A DNA stretch of 64,000 nucleotides, taken from the NCBI GenBank assembly GCA_001898995.1, contig MKVZ01000014.1, forward strand, positions 1 to 64,000, given 5' to 3'. The notes below the pieces were generated by a model. It saw nothing but the letters and a program-made list of their open reading frames with translations, made no database searches and was not told the DNA's origin. This document shows, one piece after another, positions 48,872 through 57,954 of this stretch. Both the position numbers and the translations under genes were made by a program. This DNA is from Rhizobiales bacterium 63-22 (GTDB lineage: Bacteria; Pseudomonadota; Alphaproteobacteria; Rhizobiales; Rhizobiaceae). Within the stretch, counting starts at the first letter, position 1. Each line of letters opens with the position of its first letter.

Positions 48872-49117
48872 TCAGCGCGTGCAGCGCTCGTATGCGACGC
48901 CGGACGAATAAAGCAGACAAGCCATACGAATATTCGTCTGAGGAGCACCGAGCGGTTGGCTCAATATCGTCAGGAAAGTCAACGGCCCGAAGAAGAAGAT
49001 AAGCACGATGGCAGAAGCGACAAACATCGAGAGTGCGACCTTCAACCGACAAACAACCCGCGAACGCCATCTGTCGTCAAGAACGGCTGCATACCGGAAA
49101 GTCGATCGCTGGCTCAT
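48872..49117 (-). CDS. Hypothetical small membrane protein
   Basis: 81 residues from ATG 49117, with GGAAG about 6 bp upstream. One transmembrane helix (LSMFVASAIVLIFFFGPLTFLTIL) and a basic N-terminus. No known family. The surrounding region is otherwise empty, so this is a plausible but unproven gene. Confidence 0.35.
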   Translation of the reverse strand: MSQRSTFRYAAVLDDRWRSRVVCRLKVALSMFVASAIVLIFFFGPLTFLTILSQPLGAPQTNIRMACLLYSSGVAYERCTR

Positions 49118-49304
49118 GTCGCTTCCGTATTTCTTGGGTTTTTCCTGTCTCCAATTGTTAGATCAGAATCGCGCAGACTCCATGGAGACTTAATGTAGAA
49201 TCCATAAACGAAGCAGAGACAGGTTCGCGAGCCGTACCGAAGCGCTGATCCGTTTCCGATCTGTCCGGCACGGCCGCTGCCCGACGGCGGAAACGCGTCT
49301 GACC

Positions 49305-49478
49305 ATGTTTCAGAAATGTCGCGTCCGCCTGATGCTACAGGCCGTCGACGGACGCCTCAGCGGTGCGAAGTATCGCGAGACTACGGCCGCTTTGTTTGAA
49401 CGCGGGCGGATCGATGCCGAAGCTGCTGCAGCCGTCACCGAAGAGCGCTCCGTGGTGTCGCTCATGTGCGGATTGTGA
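49305..49478 (+). pseudogene. DUF2285-like remnant
   Basis: A 57-residue frame (RVRLMLQAVDGRLSGAKYRETTAALFERGRID) resembles the DUF2285 domain found on integrative elements of alphaproteobacteria. The DNA-binding start and the usual end are missing, so it looks like a left-over of an excised element. The frame stops one base before the monooxygenase stop codon on the other strand. Confidence 0.45.
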
Positions 49479-50999
49479 CTAACTTAGGCATAGCTGCCCG
49501 CTTTTCCGATCCAATCCGACCGTCATGAAATAGGCCTCCAATGAGGGTATCTCGTCCGATGCGACAATCGCGCCGACGTACCCATCCGGCCGGATGAGGA
49601 GCCAGTCGCCACCGCGCGGCGCATAGGCAGCCTGGAAATGACCCGCCCCATCAAGCAGTTCGCTGTCTGGGCCGATCGCATGTATATGAAGTCCGGCGCG
49701 CGGCGACACGAGTCTACGATCGCCGTTGAAAACGATCAACGTCCAGTGCGGGCCACGCAACAGGTCGAACAGCCGCATGGTCTGCCCCGCCGCACCTTTG
49801 ACCAGTGCGTCGGGTGCACGGTCGCCGGCCAAAAGGCAGCCCATACGTTCGGGCTTCTCCAACGCAAGCCGCGTTTCCGGATAGCCGATATCGAGTTGAT
49901 GCACATCGCGCCCGCGCCGCATTTCGCCACGCTTCATTGCATCGAGCAGGCCCGTGGAAAGTCCCAACATAGCTTGTGCGATCGGGCGGCGTTCCTCCTC
50001 GTAGGTGTCGAGCAGTGTTTCGGAGGCGCCCGACACGACCGCTGCCAGCTTCCAGCCCAGATTATAGGCGTCCTGAACGCTCGTGTTCAGCCCCTGGCCG
50101 CCCGTCGGCGGATGGATGTGCGCCGCATCGCCGGCCAGGAAGACCCGCCCGACACGGTAGCGGTCCGCCAGCCGGGCATTCATGGTGAAGACTGAGGCCC
50201 ACGACGCGACCTGAACGATGATATCGCTTCGGCCGGTGCGCTCGGCAAGCATTGCCGTAAGCCCGGCAGGCGACAGGTCGATGTCACCCTCCATGGGAAC
50301 AGGCCCCTGAAGCTGGAAGAGATCGGTACCGGCCAGCGGGCAGGCCGAAATCTGGCGCTGCATGTCGCCTTCGCCGAAGCGATGCCAGACATCGCGCGAG
50401 AGGCCGGACAAGGTGACGTCCGCGACGATGGCGCGCACGCCCAGCGTCTTGCCGGGAAATTCGATCCCGAGCGCGTGACGCACGAAGCTGCGTCCACCAT
50501 CCGCCCCGACCAGCCAGCGGGCGCGAACCGTTTCCTCGCCGGACTTCGTGACGAGCCGCGCCGTCACTCCGCCCATATCCTGCTCGAAGCTGACAAGCTC
50601 CGTGCCGAATTCGGGGCCAGCTCCGAGTTCAGCCAGCCGCTCGCGCATCACCCGCTCCGTTAGGAACTGCGGCACCATCAGTGGCAGGTGATAGGGTTCG
50701 GCGGGCGTCGCAGGCTCGGACGTCACGACGTCGGTGTCGCAATAGTTGCCATCGTCACGATATTCCCGCTGCTTCGGATAGAAGCCGCCGACCGAAACAA
50801 TCCGATTGAGGATGCCGAGGTCCTCGAACACCTCCTGCGTTCGCGGCTGGATGCCCTTGCCGCGCGAACCGCGAAATGGATCGTCGAGCTTCTCTATAAG
50901 CCTGAAGCGAACGCCACGCCGCGCAAGGTCGATAGCCAGCGTCAAGCCGGCCGCGCCCGCGCCACAGATGAGCACATCCACCGCGAAATCATTTGTCAT
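49479..50999 (-). CDS. FAD-dependent aromatic-ring monooxygenase, PheA/TfdB family
   Basis: 506 residues from ATG 50999, preferred over one four codons upstream because GGAG lies 9 bp before it. FAD motifs are complete: VLICGAGAAGLTLAIDLARRG, the DG-type LVGADGGRSFVRHALGI, and VFLAGDAAHIHPPTGGQGLNTSVQDAYNLGWKL. The C-terminal ~120 residues are the thioredoxin-like domain of class A flavoprotein hydroxylases. It is predicted to hydroxylate an aromatic compound or an antibiotic with NAD(P)H and oxygen. Divergent from a MarR regulator 45 bp away, a typical inducible pair. Confidence 0.92.
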   Translation of the reverse strand: MTNDFAVDVLICGAGAAGLTLAIDLARRGVRFRLIEKLDDPFRGSRGKGIQPRTQEVFEDLGILNRIVSVGGFYPKQREYRDDGNYCDTDVVTSEPATPAEPYHLPLMVPQFLTERVMRERLAELGAGPEFGTELVSFEQDMGGVTARLVTKSGEETVRARWLVGADGGRSFVRHALGIEFPGKTLGVRAIVADVTLSGLSRDVWHRFGEGDMQRQISACPLAGTDLFQLQGPVPMEGDIDLSPAGLTAMLAERTGRSDIIVQVASWASVFTMNARLADRYRVGRVFLAGDAAHIHPPTGGQGLNTSVQDAYNLGWKLAAVVSGASETLLDTYEEERRPIAQAMLGLSTGLLDAMKRGEMRRGRDVHQLDIGYPETRLALEKPERMGCLLAGDRAPDALVKGAAGQTMRLFDLLRGPHWTLIVFNGDRRLVSPRAGLHIHAIGPDSELLDGAGHFQAAYAPRGGDWLLIRPDGYVGAIVASDEIPSLEAYFMTVGLDRKSGQLCLS

Positions 51000-51013
51000 A
51001 TCGATCTCCATAT

Positions 51014-51026
51014 GTGTATTATGCAC
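51014..51026. promoter_or_regulatory. Candidate MarR operator
   Basis: GTGTATTATGCAC is an imperfect palindrome (arms GTGYAT / ATRCAC) centred between the divergent monooxygenase and marR-type starts. MarR proteins usually bind such short inverted repeats to repress both genes. Confidence 0.5.
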
Positions 51027-51043
51027 TCAATAGGAGATTGGGA

Positions 51044-51520
51044 ATGCCGTCAAGAAAGAATATGCAAAATACACTTGATTCCGCATCGCTTCGCGAATTG
51101 CATGGCGTGTTGATCGACATCGTCAGCGTGATGAACCAGCCGCAGCGCGACGAGGAAATGGTCCGTCAGGCAGGCATAGCGCTTGATCGAGCTCTGTTTC
51201 CGCTTTTGGTAATGATCGAACGGTTGGGTCCTATCGGCATCGTCAATCTGGCTGACCGGGTTGGACGGGACTACACGACCGTCAGTCGTCAGGTCTCGAA
51301 ACTCGAAGAGCTCGGCCTCGCCGAGCGTCGCGAAAGTCCTGTCGACCGTCGCGTCCGTGAAGCGATTATTACCGAAAGAGGCAAGGCGATGACCGACAAG
51401 GTCGATGCCGCGCGCGAGAAAATGGCGCGGGAAATCTTCTCGGATTGGGAAGAGACCGAGGTCAGGGAACTCATCCGTCTGATGCGCCGCTTCGCCAACG
51501 CCGTGACGCAAGAGAGCTAA
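51044..51520 (+). CDS. MarR-family transcriptional regulator
   Basis: 158 residues from ATG 51044, with AGGAG 8 bp upstream. The winged-helix core is visible: IGIVNLADRVGRDYTTVSRQVSKLEELGLAERR (helix-turn-helix) and ESPVDRRVREAIITERGKAM (wing). It probably represses the divergent flavin monooxygenase gene and itself until a phenolic ligand binds (inference). Confidence 0.9.
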   Translation: MPSRKNMQNTLDSASLRELHGVLIDIVSVMNQPQRDEEMVRQAGIALDRALFPLLVMIERLGPIGIVNLADRVGRDYTTVSRQVSKLEELGLAERRESPVDRRVREAIITERGKAMTDKVDAAREKMAREIFSDWEETEVRELIRLMRRFANAVTQES

Positions 51521-51574
51521 CTTCGCCGGCGATCATGAAAGGCGTATTATAGATTGCGGCAACAAACGCGTATC

Positions 51575-51690
51575 TCACTTTGCATCCTTGGCGAAATACG
51601 TAGTGGCTTTTTTAAGACGTCGCATTCCTCGGTGACGCGCGCCAGCTCCTTCTTCAGACGACGTATCTCTGCCGCCTGATCCCCATCGCT
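51575..51690 (-). pseudogene. IS3-family transposase orfA remnant
   Basis: The minus strand reads AAEIRRLKKELARVTEECDVLKK and then, one base out of frame, ATTYFAKDAK and stop. This is the characteristic end of IS3 OrfA, around the slippery A6G site. A base is missing next to the A-run and the rest of the element is gone. The remaining 51.5-51.8 kb is empty. Confidence 0.7.
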
Positions 51691-51824
51691 CCAAATCTAG
51701 GGACTATTGACTATTTTGCATATAGAATTCGTCTGATCGGTCGGGAGTGCCGGATAGATGGACGGAGAATGCCGGAGCCGACCATATCGCTGTTTTGGCT
51801 ATGAGATCGGCTACATGGAGGTGC

Positions 51825-53168
51825 TTATTCCGGATTCTCCAGATTGAATTGCTTCAGCCCTTCATCGTAGTTGAACAGCTCGGCGTAGCGTCCCCAGGAG
51901 ATCAGCGCCCGCATCGTATTTTCCGCCATCTCCTCGGACATATGATCCTCAAGCTCGTCGGAGAAGCGGGTGAACGGCGCGTGATGGCTCGGGCGTTCGT
52001 CCAGAATGCGCCTGATCTGGGCGGCGAGCGGCACGTAGGTCACCAGATGCTCGGCGAAGAGACGCTTGCGGGCGTCCACCGTATCATCCACGAAGCGACG
52101 GCCCTGCTCGGTCAGGAGAACGTCGCCGCCCGCCACTTCGGCGAACCGCAGGAGCTGGAGCGTTTCGGCGATCGGAAACAATTCGTCGGCCTCCATCTGA
52201 AGCGTGACCGCAAGGTCCGGCAGATCGGCGCGCCCGTTGTATGGCGGTCCGGCGAGCGCCTCCATCATGCCCGACAGGAGATTGGTCGACAGACGCGGGA
52301 GCGCCATTCCGGTGCCGACGCCCGAAAAGCCTTCGGCGAGTCTCCTTTCAGTCTTGTCCGTCGACGCCTTCTGCGTCATGTGCGCATAAATTTCCTCGAC
52401 AAGCTCCCGGAAGCGTGGATCGGCGCGACTCCGCGGATGCTGGAGCCCCACCGTGATTTCCTTCGCTACCCGTCCCGGATTTGAGGAGAATATCAGGATA
52501 CGGTCGCACATGAGGACCGCTTCCTCGATGTTGTGCGTGACCATCAGGATCGACTTGATCGGCAGACGCCCTTCGATCCACAGATCGATCAGGTCGGTGC
52601 GCAGGTTTTCCGCCGTCAGAACGTCCAGCGCCGAGAACGGCTCGTCCATCAGCATGAGCTTGGGGTGGACGACAAGCGCACGGGCGAAGCCGACGCGCTG
52701 ACGCATGCCGCCCGACAATTCCCTGGGATATGCGCTTTCGAAGCCGTCGAGGCCGATCAGGTCGATCGCCTGAAGTGAACGACGACGGCGTTCCGCCGCG
52801 GGAACGCCGATCGCCTCCAGGCCGATCTCCACATTCTGGAGAACGGTCAGCCAGGGAAAGAGCGCGAAGCTCTGGAAAACGATGGACAGGCCTTCGCAAG
52901 GGCCGGTGACCGGTTTTCCGCACCAGCGGACTTCGCCGCTCGAAGCCTCCAGCAAGCCGGAGATAATGCGGAGAAGTGTCGACTTGCCGGAGCCGGAACG
53001 GCCAAGAAGGCCGACGATCTCGCCTTCATGAATGTCGACCGAGACATCATCCAGAACGACGAAGTCGACATTGTCGCCTTTGTGGTAAACCTGACGGACG
53101 CCGCTAACCTCGACGAGACGCCGGGCGTTCTGGTTATTGCGGAGATCGAGCGTTTCAAGAGTATTCAT
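51825..53168 (-). CDS. ABC transporter ATPase with C-terminal AAA-associated domain (nitrate/sulfonate type)
   Basis: 447 residues. Residues 15-260 form the ABC domain: GRSGSGKSTLLR, FALFPWLTVLQNV, LSGGMRQRVGFARAL and LMDEPFSALDVLTAENLR, the pattern of NrtD/SsuB/TauB proteins. From about residue 300 is the AAA-associated domain (PF09821 type; DLAVTLQMEADELFPIAETLQLL), which probably senses a ligand or regulates the ATPase. It lies 14 bp after the fused permease gene. No substrate-binding protein is encoded near, which is unusual for an importer. Confidence 0.92.
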   Translation of the reverse strand: MNTLETLDLRNNQNARRLVEVSGVRQVYHKGDNVDFVVLDDVSVDIHEGEIVGLLGRSGSGKSTLLRIISGLLEASSGEVRWCGKPVTGPCEGLSIVFQSFALFPWLTVLQNVEIGLEAIGVPAAERRRRSLQAIDLIGLDGFESAYPRELSGGMRQRVGFARALVVHPKLMLMDEPFSALDVLTAENLRTDLIDLWIEGRLPIKSILMVTHNIEEAVLMCDRILIFSSNPGRVAKEITVGLQHPRSRADPRFRELVEEIYAHMTQKASTDKTERRLAEGFSGVGTGMALPRLSTNLLSGMMEALAGPPYNGRADLPDLAVTLQMEADELFPIAETLQLLRFAEVAGGDVLLTEQGRRFVDDTVDARKRLFAEHLVTYVPLAAQIRRILDERPSHHAPFTRFSDELEDHMSEEMAENTMRALISWGRYAELFNYDEGLKQFNLENPE

Positions 53169-53181
53169 GGGACAGGTTCCC

Positions 53182-54918
53182 TCAGGCCAGACGGAGGCGG
53201 CGGTCGGCGAAGTCGTACATCGGACGCCAGACCAGACGGTTCAAGAGAATGACGAAGAGCGACATGACGGCGATCCCGAGCGTCAGGCGCGGGTAGTCTC
53301 CGGCGGTCGTCGCCCGGGCGATATAGGCGCCAAGGCCGTGGGCGGTGAGCTGCGTCTTTCCCCAACTCGCGACTTCGGCGACGATCGCGGCGTTCCATGA
53401 GCCGCCGCTCGCGGTGATCGCCCCCGTGACGTAATAGGGAAATATCCCGGGCAGCATGACCTTGCGCCACCAGTTCCAACCGCCGATCCGGAACGACGCG
53501 GCGGCCTCTTTCAGGTCGTTCGGGAAGGCGCTTGCGCCGGCGATGACGTTGAAGAGAATGTACCACTGCGTACCGAGAATCATGAGCGGCGACAGCCAGA
53601 CGTCGGTGTTCAGCCCGAAGCGGACGATAAGCACCACGGCGAACGGAAAGACGATATTGGCCGGAAACGCAGCCAGGAATTGCGCGAGAGGCTGCACCCG
53701 CTCGGCTATTCTGGGACGAAGCCCGATCCAGACGCCGATCGGAACCCAGACGAGAGAGGCGAGCACGATCAGGATCACGACGCGGAGCATGGTGAGAACG
53801 CCGAGTCCGAAAACATCGGCGACTTCACGAATATCCAGTTCCGTCGCGACGAAGCTGACGATCAGCCAGACCGAGTACAAAGTCGCGCCGATGACGAGCG
53901 CGAGCCAGACGAAATCCGCTCCCTTGCTCTCCACGAGCTTGCGCGCGGAGCGCGGAAAGATCGGGGGCGCGGACAGGCGCAGCTTCGGCAGGCCGGTGAT
54001 CAGCCAGCCGAGCGGCAGGAGCGCGACCCGAACGAAACGCGCGCGACGAAACGCGTCGAGCAACGCCGATTTCGGAGCGGCGGCACCAACGGTCAGCTCA
54101 ACGCGGAACTTGTCGCTCCAGGCGACAAGCGGCCGGAACAGCAGTTGGTCGTAGAGCAGGATGACGGCGAGCATGGCCGCCACGGCCCAGCCGATGGCTG
54201 AAAGGTTCTGCTGGTCGATGGCGAGCGCCACGTAGGAGCCGACGCCCGGCAGCGTGATTGTCGTATCGCCGGTCGAGATCGCTTCCGAAGCGACGACGAA
54301 GAACCAGCCGCCCGACATGGACATCATCGTGTTCCAGATCAGTCCGGGCATGGAGTAGGGAACTTCCAGACGCCAGAAACGCTGCCATGCCGTCAGGTGA
54401 AACATCCGCGCGGCCTCGTCGAGCTCCCGTGGAACAGACTTGACCGAGTGGTAGAAGCTGAAGGTCATGTTCCAGGCCTGACTGGTGAAGATCGCGAAGA
54501 TCGAGGCCAGTTCGACGCCGAGAACCTGCCCCGGAAACATCGCCATGAAACCGACGACGGTGAACGACAGGAAGCCGAGGACCGGTACTGACTGAAGAAT
54601 GTCGAGGAGCGGAATCAGCACCATCTCGGCGCGCCTGCTCTTTGCAGCCACGGTCCCGTAGATGAAGGTGAACATGAGGGAAGCCACGATGGCCGCCAGC
54701 ATGCGGAGCGTGGTGCGCAACGCATATTCCGGCAGTTTCAGCGGATCGAGCGAGACCGGTGTGGCTTTGAGCGAACTGATCGGAGCCAACGTGGCATGGC
54801 CACCGTGAATGAAGAGAAGGACGCCTCCGAAGAAGAGGCCGAATGCGACCACGTCCCATATATTGGGTGCGAAGCGGCGCGCCCGGCCAGCGTCCATAGC
54901 CGGAAGAGGCATTGTCAT
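53182..54918 (-). CDS. ABC transporter permease, fused double-domain (nitrate/sulfonate type)
   Basis: 578 residues with two permease halves in one chain. The first (about 65-290) has an EAA-type loop ELDEAARMFHLTAWQRFWRLEVP; the second (about 340-570) has DLKEAAASFRIGGWNWWRKVMLP. A single polypeptide therefore supplies both membrane subunits. Start ATG 54918 is preceded by GGGGA. It works with the adjacent ATPase; the transported compound is unknown. Divergent from a FixLJ-like two-component pair across a 625-bp gap. Confidence 0.92.
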   Translation of the reverse strand: MTMPLPAMDAGRARRFAPNIWDVVAFGLFFGGVLLFIHGGHATLAPISSLKATPVSLDPLKLPEYALRTTLRMLAAIVASLMFTFIYGTVAAKSRRAEMVLIPLLDILQSVPVLGFLSFTVVGFMAMFPGQVLGVELASIFAIFTSQAWNMTFSFYHSVKSVPRELDEAARMFHLTAWQRFWRLEVPYSMPGLIWNTMMSMSGGWFFVVASEAISTGDTTITLPGVGSYVALAIDQQNLSAIGWAVAAMLAVILLYDQLLFRPLVAWSDKFRVELTVGAAAPKSALLDAFRRARFVRVALLPLGWLITGLPKLRLSAPPIFPRSARKLVESKGADFVWLALVIGATLYSVWLIVSFVATELDIREVADVFGLGVLTMLRVVILIVLASLVWVPIGVWIGLRPRIAERVQPLAQFLAAFPANIVFPFAVVLIVRFGLNTDVWLSPLMILGTQWYILFNVIAGASAFPNDLKEAAASFRIGGWNWWRKVMLPGIFPYYVTGAITASGGSWNAAIVAEVASWGKTQLTAHGLGAYIARATTAGDYPRLTLGIAVMSLFVILLNRLVWRPMYDFADRRLRLA

Positions 54919-55543
54919 GTGGAATCCCCATGTTCGAGCGTGGAAACTGAACTCGTGGTTAAGTATAAGTGAATGCTCGTGAAAAGCGTCAGCTTCCTAT
55001 TCGATCACAGCAGCCTCGCGGCCGGCGGTCAGGTGGAATGATGCGATGGAGAGAGTTGCGCATGGCTTACCTCCTGTTCCGGCCGATCACAGCGAACCGG
55101 AAAACCGGATATCAGGTTCGCGACGTCTTCGGTTGCAGTCTTGATCTGCCCGACACGATCGATATGGCTCCCTGAGAACTTGCAGTCAAGTGAGGGCTCC
55201 AATTGGCTTCAGGCCGGTTTCAGCTCCGCTCCGACAATGCGGAAACGCCTGGACGAATGACCTTCGAATCCTTTAATTCTTTGAGATCAAAAAGTTTTTT
55301 CGCCTGTTTCTTTCGGTCGCCATCGCCGAACGACGAACGGTCCTCAAAAAGACCGAAGCGCATGGATATACTTTGGTATACGTCACATATCCAAATGCCT
55401 TTACGCAAGGGAAGCCTGAAGCGCGCGCTCTTTGTTTTTACGCATTATCCTACGCAAAACCGCTACGCACTTTTGCTGGAAATGTTCTATCGCCGGAAAA
55501 GCATGTTTGACTGCATGATCCACAGGCAGGAGGCCGCCGGCCC
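54919..55543. other. Long divergent intergenic region with TACGCA direct repeats
   Basis: No convincing gene is present in these 625 bp. TACGCA occurs at 55402, 55439, 55451 and 55464 (the last three 12-13 bp apart), and an inverted pair GGATAT/ATATCC lies around 55366-55392. These could be control sites of the divergent genes. The frames in this stretch lack coding character. Confidence 0.45.
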
Positions 55544-56581
55544 ATGATATCGAGACCCGTCGTCGTCCTGCCTGTCCTCGTTCTCCTGATGGGCGTCATC
55601 TTCGCCGCGGATACGGTGACGGATTACGCCGTCGCGGCCGCGGTGTTTTACACCTCCGTTATCCTGATCGCGACCCGGTTCCTGTCGGTCAGGACGGTCG
55701 TCGGACTGGCGGCGACATCCGGTCTCCTGACGATCCTCTCCTTCGACCTGACCCGGCATGGAGCCTACAAGGTGGGGCTGGTCAACATGGCCATCAGCAT
55801 CGTCGCGATCGCAGGGACGACCTATCTGGGACTCCGGCTCAAATCCGCGGAGCTTTCCGCCCACCAGTCGCGGGAGCGCCTCCTCAGGATGGCCCGGCTG
55901 ACGACGCTGGGACAATTGACGACGTCGATTGCGCACGAGGTCGGCCAGCCGCTCGCCGCCATATCCACCAGCGCCGGCGCATGCAGCCGATGGCTGGCGC
56001 AGGAGCCTCCAAACATCGAACGGGCGAAGGCCGCTCTCGAACGCATCGTCAGCGACACGTCTCGCGCCCGTGACATTCTCGGCCGCGTCCGAGGGCTGGC
56101 CAGAGGGGAAGCGCCGTTCAAGACCAGCTTCGATTTCAACCAGGCCGTTGGGGAGATCGTCGAGTTGTCCAGAGGCGACATCGACCGTAGAGGCACGGAA
56201 CTCGCCATGGCGTTTTCCGAGGGGCTTCCCATCGCCTTCGCCGATCGCGTCCAGATCCAGCAGGTCGTCGGAAATCTCCTGCTGAATGCGATCGATGCAG
56301 TCGCCATTCGCGCGGACGGCGCGGGGAAGATCCGCCTTGCGACCGAACGGACCGAGATCGGAACGATAAGATTTACGATCGAGGATAACGGTCCGGGCAT
56401 CCCGACGAATGCGCGACAGCATCTCTTCGACGCGTTCTGGACGACCAAATCGGGAGGATTCGGGCTTGGATTGACAATCAGCCGCACGATCATCGAAGCG
56501 AATGGCGGACGTATCTGGATTCCGGCGACTAGCGACGGGGCATGCTTCGCCTTTGAAATTCCAGCGGGAGCGAGCCAATGA
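55544..56581 (+). CDS. Membrane-bound sensor histidine kinase, FixL-like class
   Basis: 345 residues. The N-terminal ~100 residues hold three to four transmembrane helices without a large loop (VVVLPVLVLLMGVIF, AAAVFYTSVILIATRFL, VNMAISIVAIAGTTYL). The kinase core has H-box SIAHEVGQPLAAI, N-box VGNLLLNAIDAV, DNGPGIPTN and FGLGLTISRTIIEANGG. This HWE-unlike, HEVGQPL-type core pairs with FixJ-family regulators, as the overlapping downstream gene confirms (ATGA). The membrane-embedded sensor suggests a small or lipophilic cue. Confidence 0.92.
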   Translation: MISRPVVVLPVLVLLMGVIFAADTVTDYAVAAAVFYTSVILIATRFLSVRTVVGLAATSGLLTILSFDLTRHGAYKVGLVNMAISIVAIAGTTYLGLRLKSAELSAHQSRERLLRMARLTTLGQLTTSIAHEVGQPLAAISTSAGACSRWLAQEPPNIERAKAALERIVSDTSRARDILGRVRGLARGEAPFKTSFDFNQAVGEIVELSRGDIDRRGTELAMAFSEGLPIAFADRVQIQQVVGNLLLNAIDAVAIRADGAGKIRLATERTEIGTIRFTIEDNGPGIPTNARQHLFDAFWTTKSGGFGLGLTISRTIIEANGGRIWIPATSDGACFAFEIPAGASQ

Positions 56582-57228
56582 CGCTTTTCGACGACGCCGA
56601 GCCGACTGTCTACGTCCCGACAGTTTACGTCATTGACGACGACGCCTCCGTCTGTGCAGCGCTGAAGGACCTGTTTGAATCGATAGGCTTGCGGGCTTCG
56701 ACCTTTCCGTCGGTGGCGGCGTTTCTCGAACATCCCCGCACCGGAGGCCCGTCCTGTCTGGTCCTCGACGTCAGAATGCCGGGACAAAGCGGCCTCGACT
56801 TCCATCTTCAGATGGAGGGTATGGGATTCCGGACGCCCGTGGTGTTCATTACTGCCCATGGCGACATCGCCATGGGGGTGAAGGCGATCAAGGCGGGCGC
56901 CGTCGATTTTCTGACGAAACCGTTCCGCGATCAGGAGCTTCTCGACGCCGTGCATGCAGCTCTCGACAGGGACAGGCGTCGAATGGAGCAGGACAAGGTG
57001 GCATCCAATCTAAAAACCAGATGGGAGACCCTCAGCGTTGGAGAGCGTGAGGTGTTCGCGCTTGTCGTCACCGGATTGCTGAACAAGCAGATCGCCTCGG
57101 AACTCGACATCAAGGAAGTGACGGTGAAGGTCCGCAGGGCACGGATCATGCAGAAAATGTCCGCAGCCTCGCTTGCGGATCTTGTGCGGATGTCCGATCA
57201 ACTCAAGAGCGTATCGTCCGGCCACTGA
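56578..57228 (+). CDS. FixJ/NarL-family response regulator
   Basis: 216 residues. Receiver with DDDASVCAALKDL, the phospho-acceptor in CLVLDVRMPGQSGLDF and the lysine in DFLTKPFRDQELL. The C-terminal LuxR-type helix-turn-helix reads LSVGEREVFALVVTGLLNKQIASELDIKEVTVKVRR. It overlaps the kinase gene by four bases and probably controls the divergent ABC genes, possibly through the TACGCA repeats upstream (inference). Confidence 0.93.
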   Translation: MTLFDDAEPTVYVPTVYVIDDDASVCAALKDLFESIGLRASTFPSVAAFLEHPRTGGPSCLVLDVRMPGQSGLDFHLQMEGMGFRTPVVFITAHGDIAMGVKAIKAGAVDFLTKPFRDQELLDAVHAALDRDRRRMEQDKVASNLKTRWETLSVGEREVFALVVTGLLNKQIASELDIKEVTVKVRRARIMQKMSAASLADLVRMSDQLKSVSSGH

Positions 57229-57456
57229 CCATAATATGCGGCGTATTGCGATCCCGGTGTTGTTTGCGAGAGGAGGCGGAATCTTGCGCTGAAGGTTCTC
57301 CTGAACGCGAGGTTTTGTTTTCACCAAGCTTGAATAGCCGCGAGGACTATACGGAGGAAGTTGACGGATGTCAGTGTCTCGTCGTCGTCACACCAGAGCA
57401 ACCCGATTTCAAGGACTGGTTGGCTCGCCTCCGGATTTAGGCTCAGAACTCATTGC
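57229..57456. other. Gap after the response regulator, no recognised gene
   Basis: About 230 bp with only a weak 64-codon frame (57246-57440) that lacks a ribosome site or known domain. I see no clear terminator. Confidence 0.4.
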
Positions 57457-57513
57457 TCATAGCCAGAAGATGACGGTTGCGGAGAAAAATGTCATTGGGC
57501 ACCTGTCGTAGCG
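57457..57513 (-). pseudogene. IS5-family transposase C-terminal tip
   Basis: The minus strand reads RYDRCPMTFFSATVIFWL and stop, close to the conserved end of many IS5-type transposases in this order (RYDRCP..ATVIFWL) with a few residues lost. Only this tip remains, with GGCTCAGAACTCATTG beside it that resembles an element end. Confidence 0.55.
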
Positions 57514-57629
57514 CGTAGGTTCAGGACCCATTGCCGGTTTGTCTGAACTGAACCGATAGCGAGGCTCCATCGCTGATGACGACGTGATCCTGATGATGGA
57601 CGGTAGATACGGGCCTTTTCACGGCTTCG

Positions 57630-57897
57630 TCAATTGCAGCGCGGTGGGCGCGATCACCGTCAGATGAAACTGCTGATGCATCCGCGCCCGCATCTGCCGT
57701 CCCGCGGCTGCCGAGGCTCTGGCTGGCAAAGATCGTGTCACGGATGCGGCGGAGATCATGCAGCTCTCCGGTGCCGGCATCGTGCGCCAGCTTGCTCCCG
57801 GTCAGTCTGCGACGATGGATTGCCGCGTTCGTTCCGGCGGCGTCGGAATAAAGCCGTTCCCGACGCGAAAGCACTGGCCTATGCCCCGTCGCCATAA
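57630..57897 (+). pseudogene. Decayed gene, possibly an I78-type peptidase inhibitor
   Basis: One frame reads AAEALAGKDRVTDAAEIMQLSGAGIVRQLAPGQSATMDCRV, similar in layout to I78-family inhibitors (an AxxLxGK start and an R-x-x-x-PG-x-x-x-TMD core). The start codon region and the C-terminal part lie in other frames, so the reading is broken. Assignment is tentative. Confidence 0.35.
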
Positions 57898-57954
57898 TAT
57901 AAGGCGTTGCCCCATCGCAGCATTGCCGATAGCCGCAGGAAAGGGACCATCGCC

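Noticed and set aside
55203..55547. 114-codon frame upstream of the kinase
   Set aside because: No ribosome site, no domain, and it runs through the TACGCA repeats and the likely promoter region.
55487..56578. 363-codon minus-strand frame opposite the histidine kinase
   Set aside because: Low-complexity R/D-rich mirror of the kinase, whose H-, N- and G-boxes are all intact on the plus strand.
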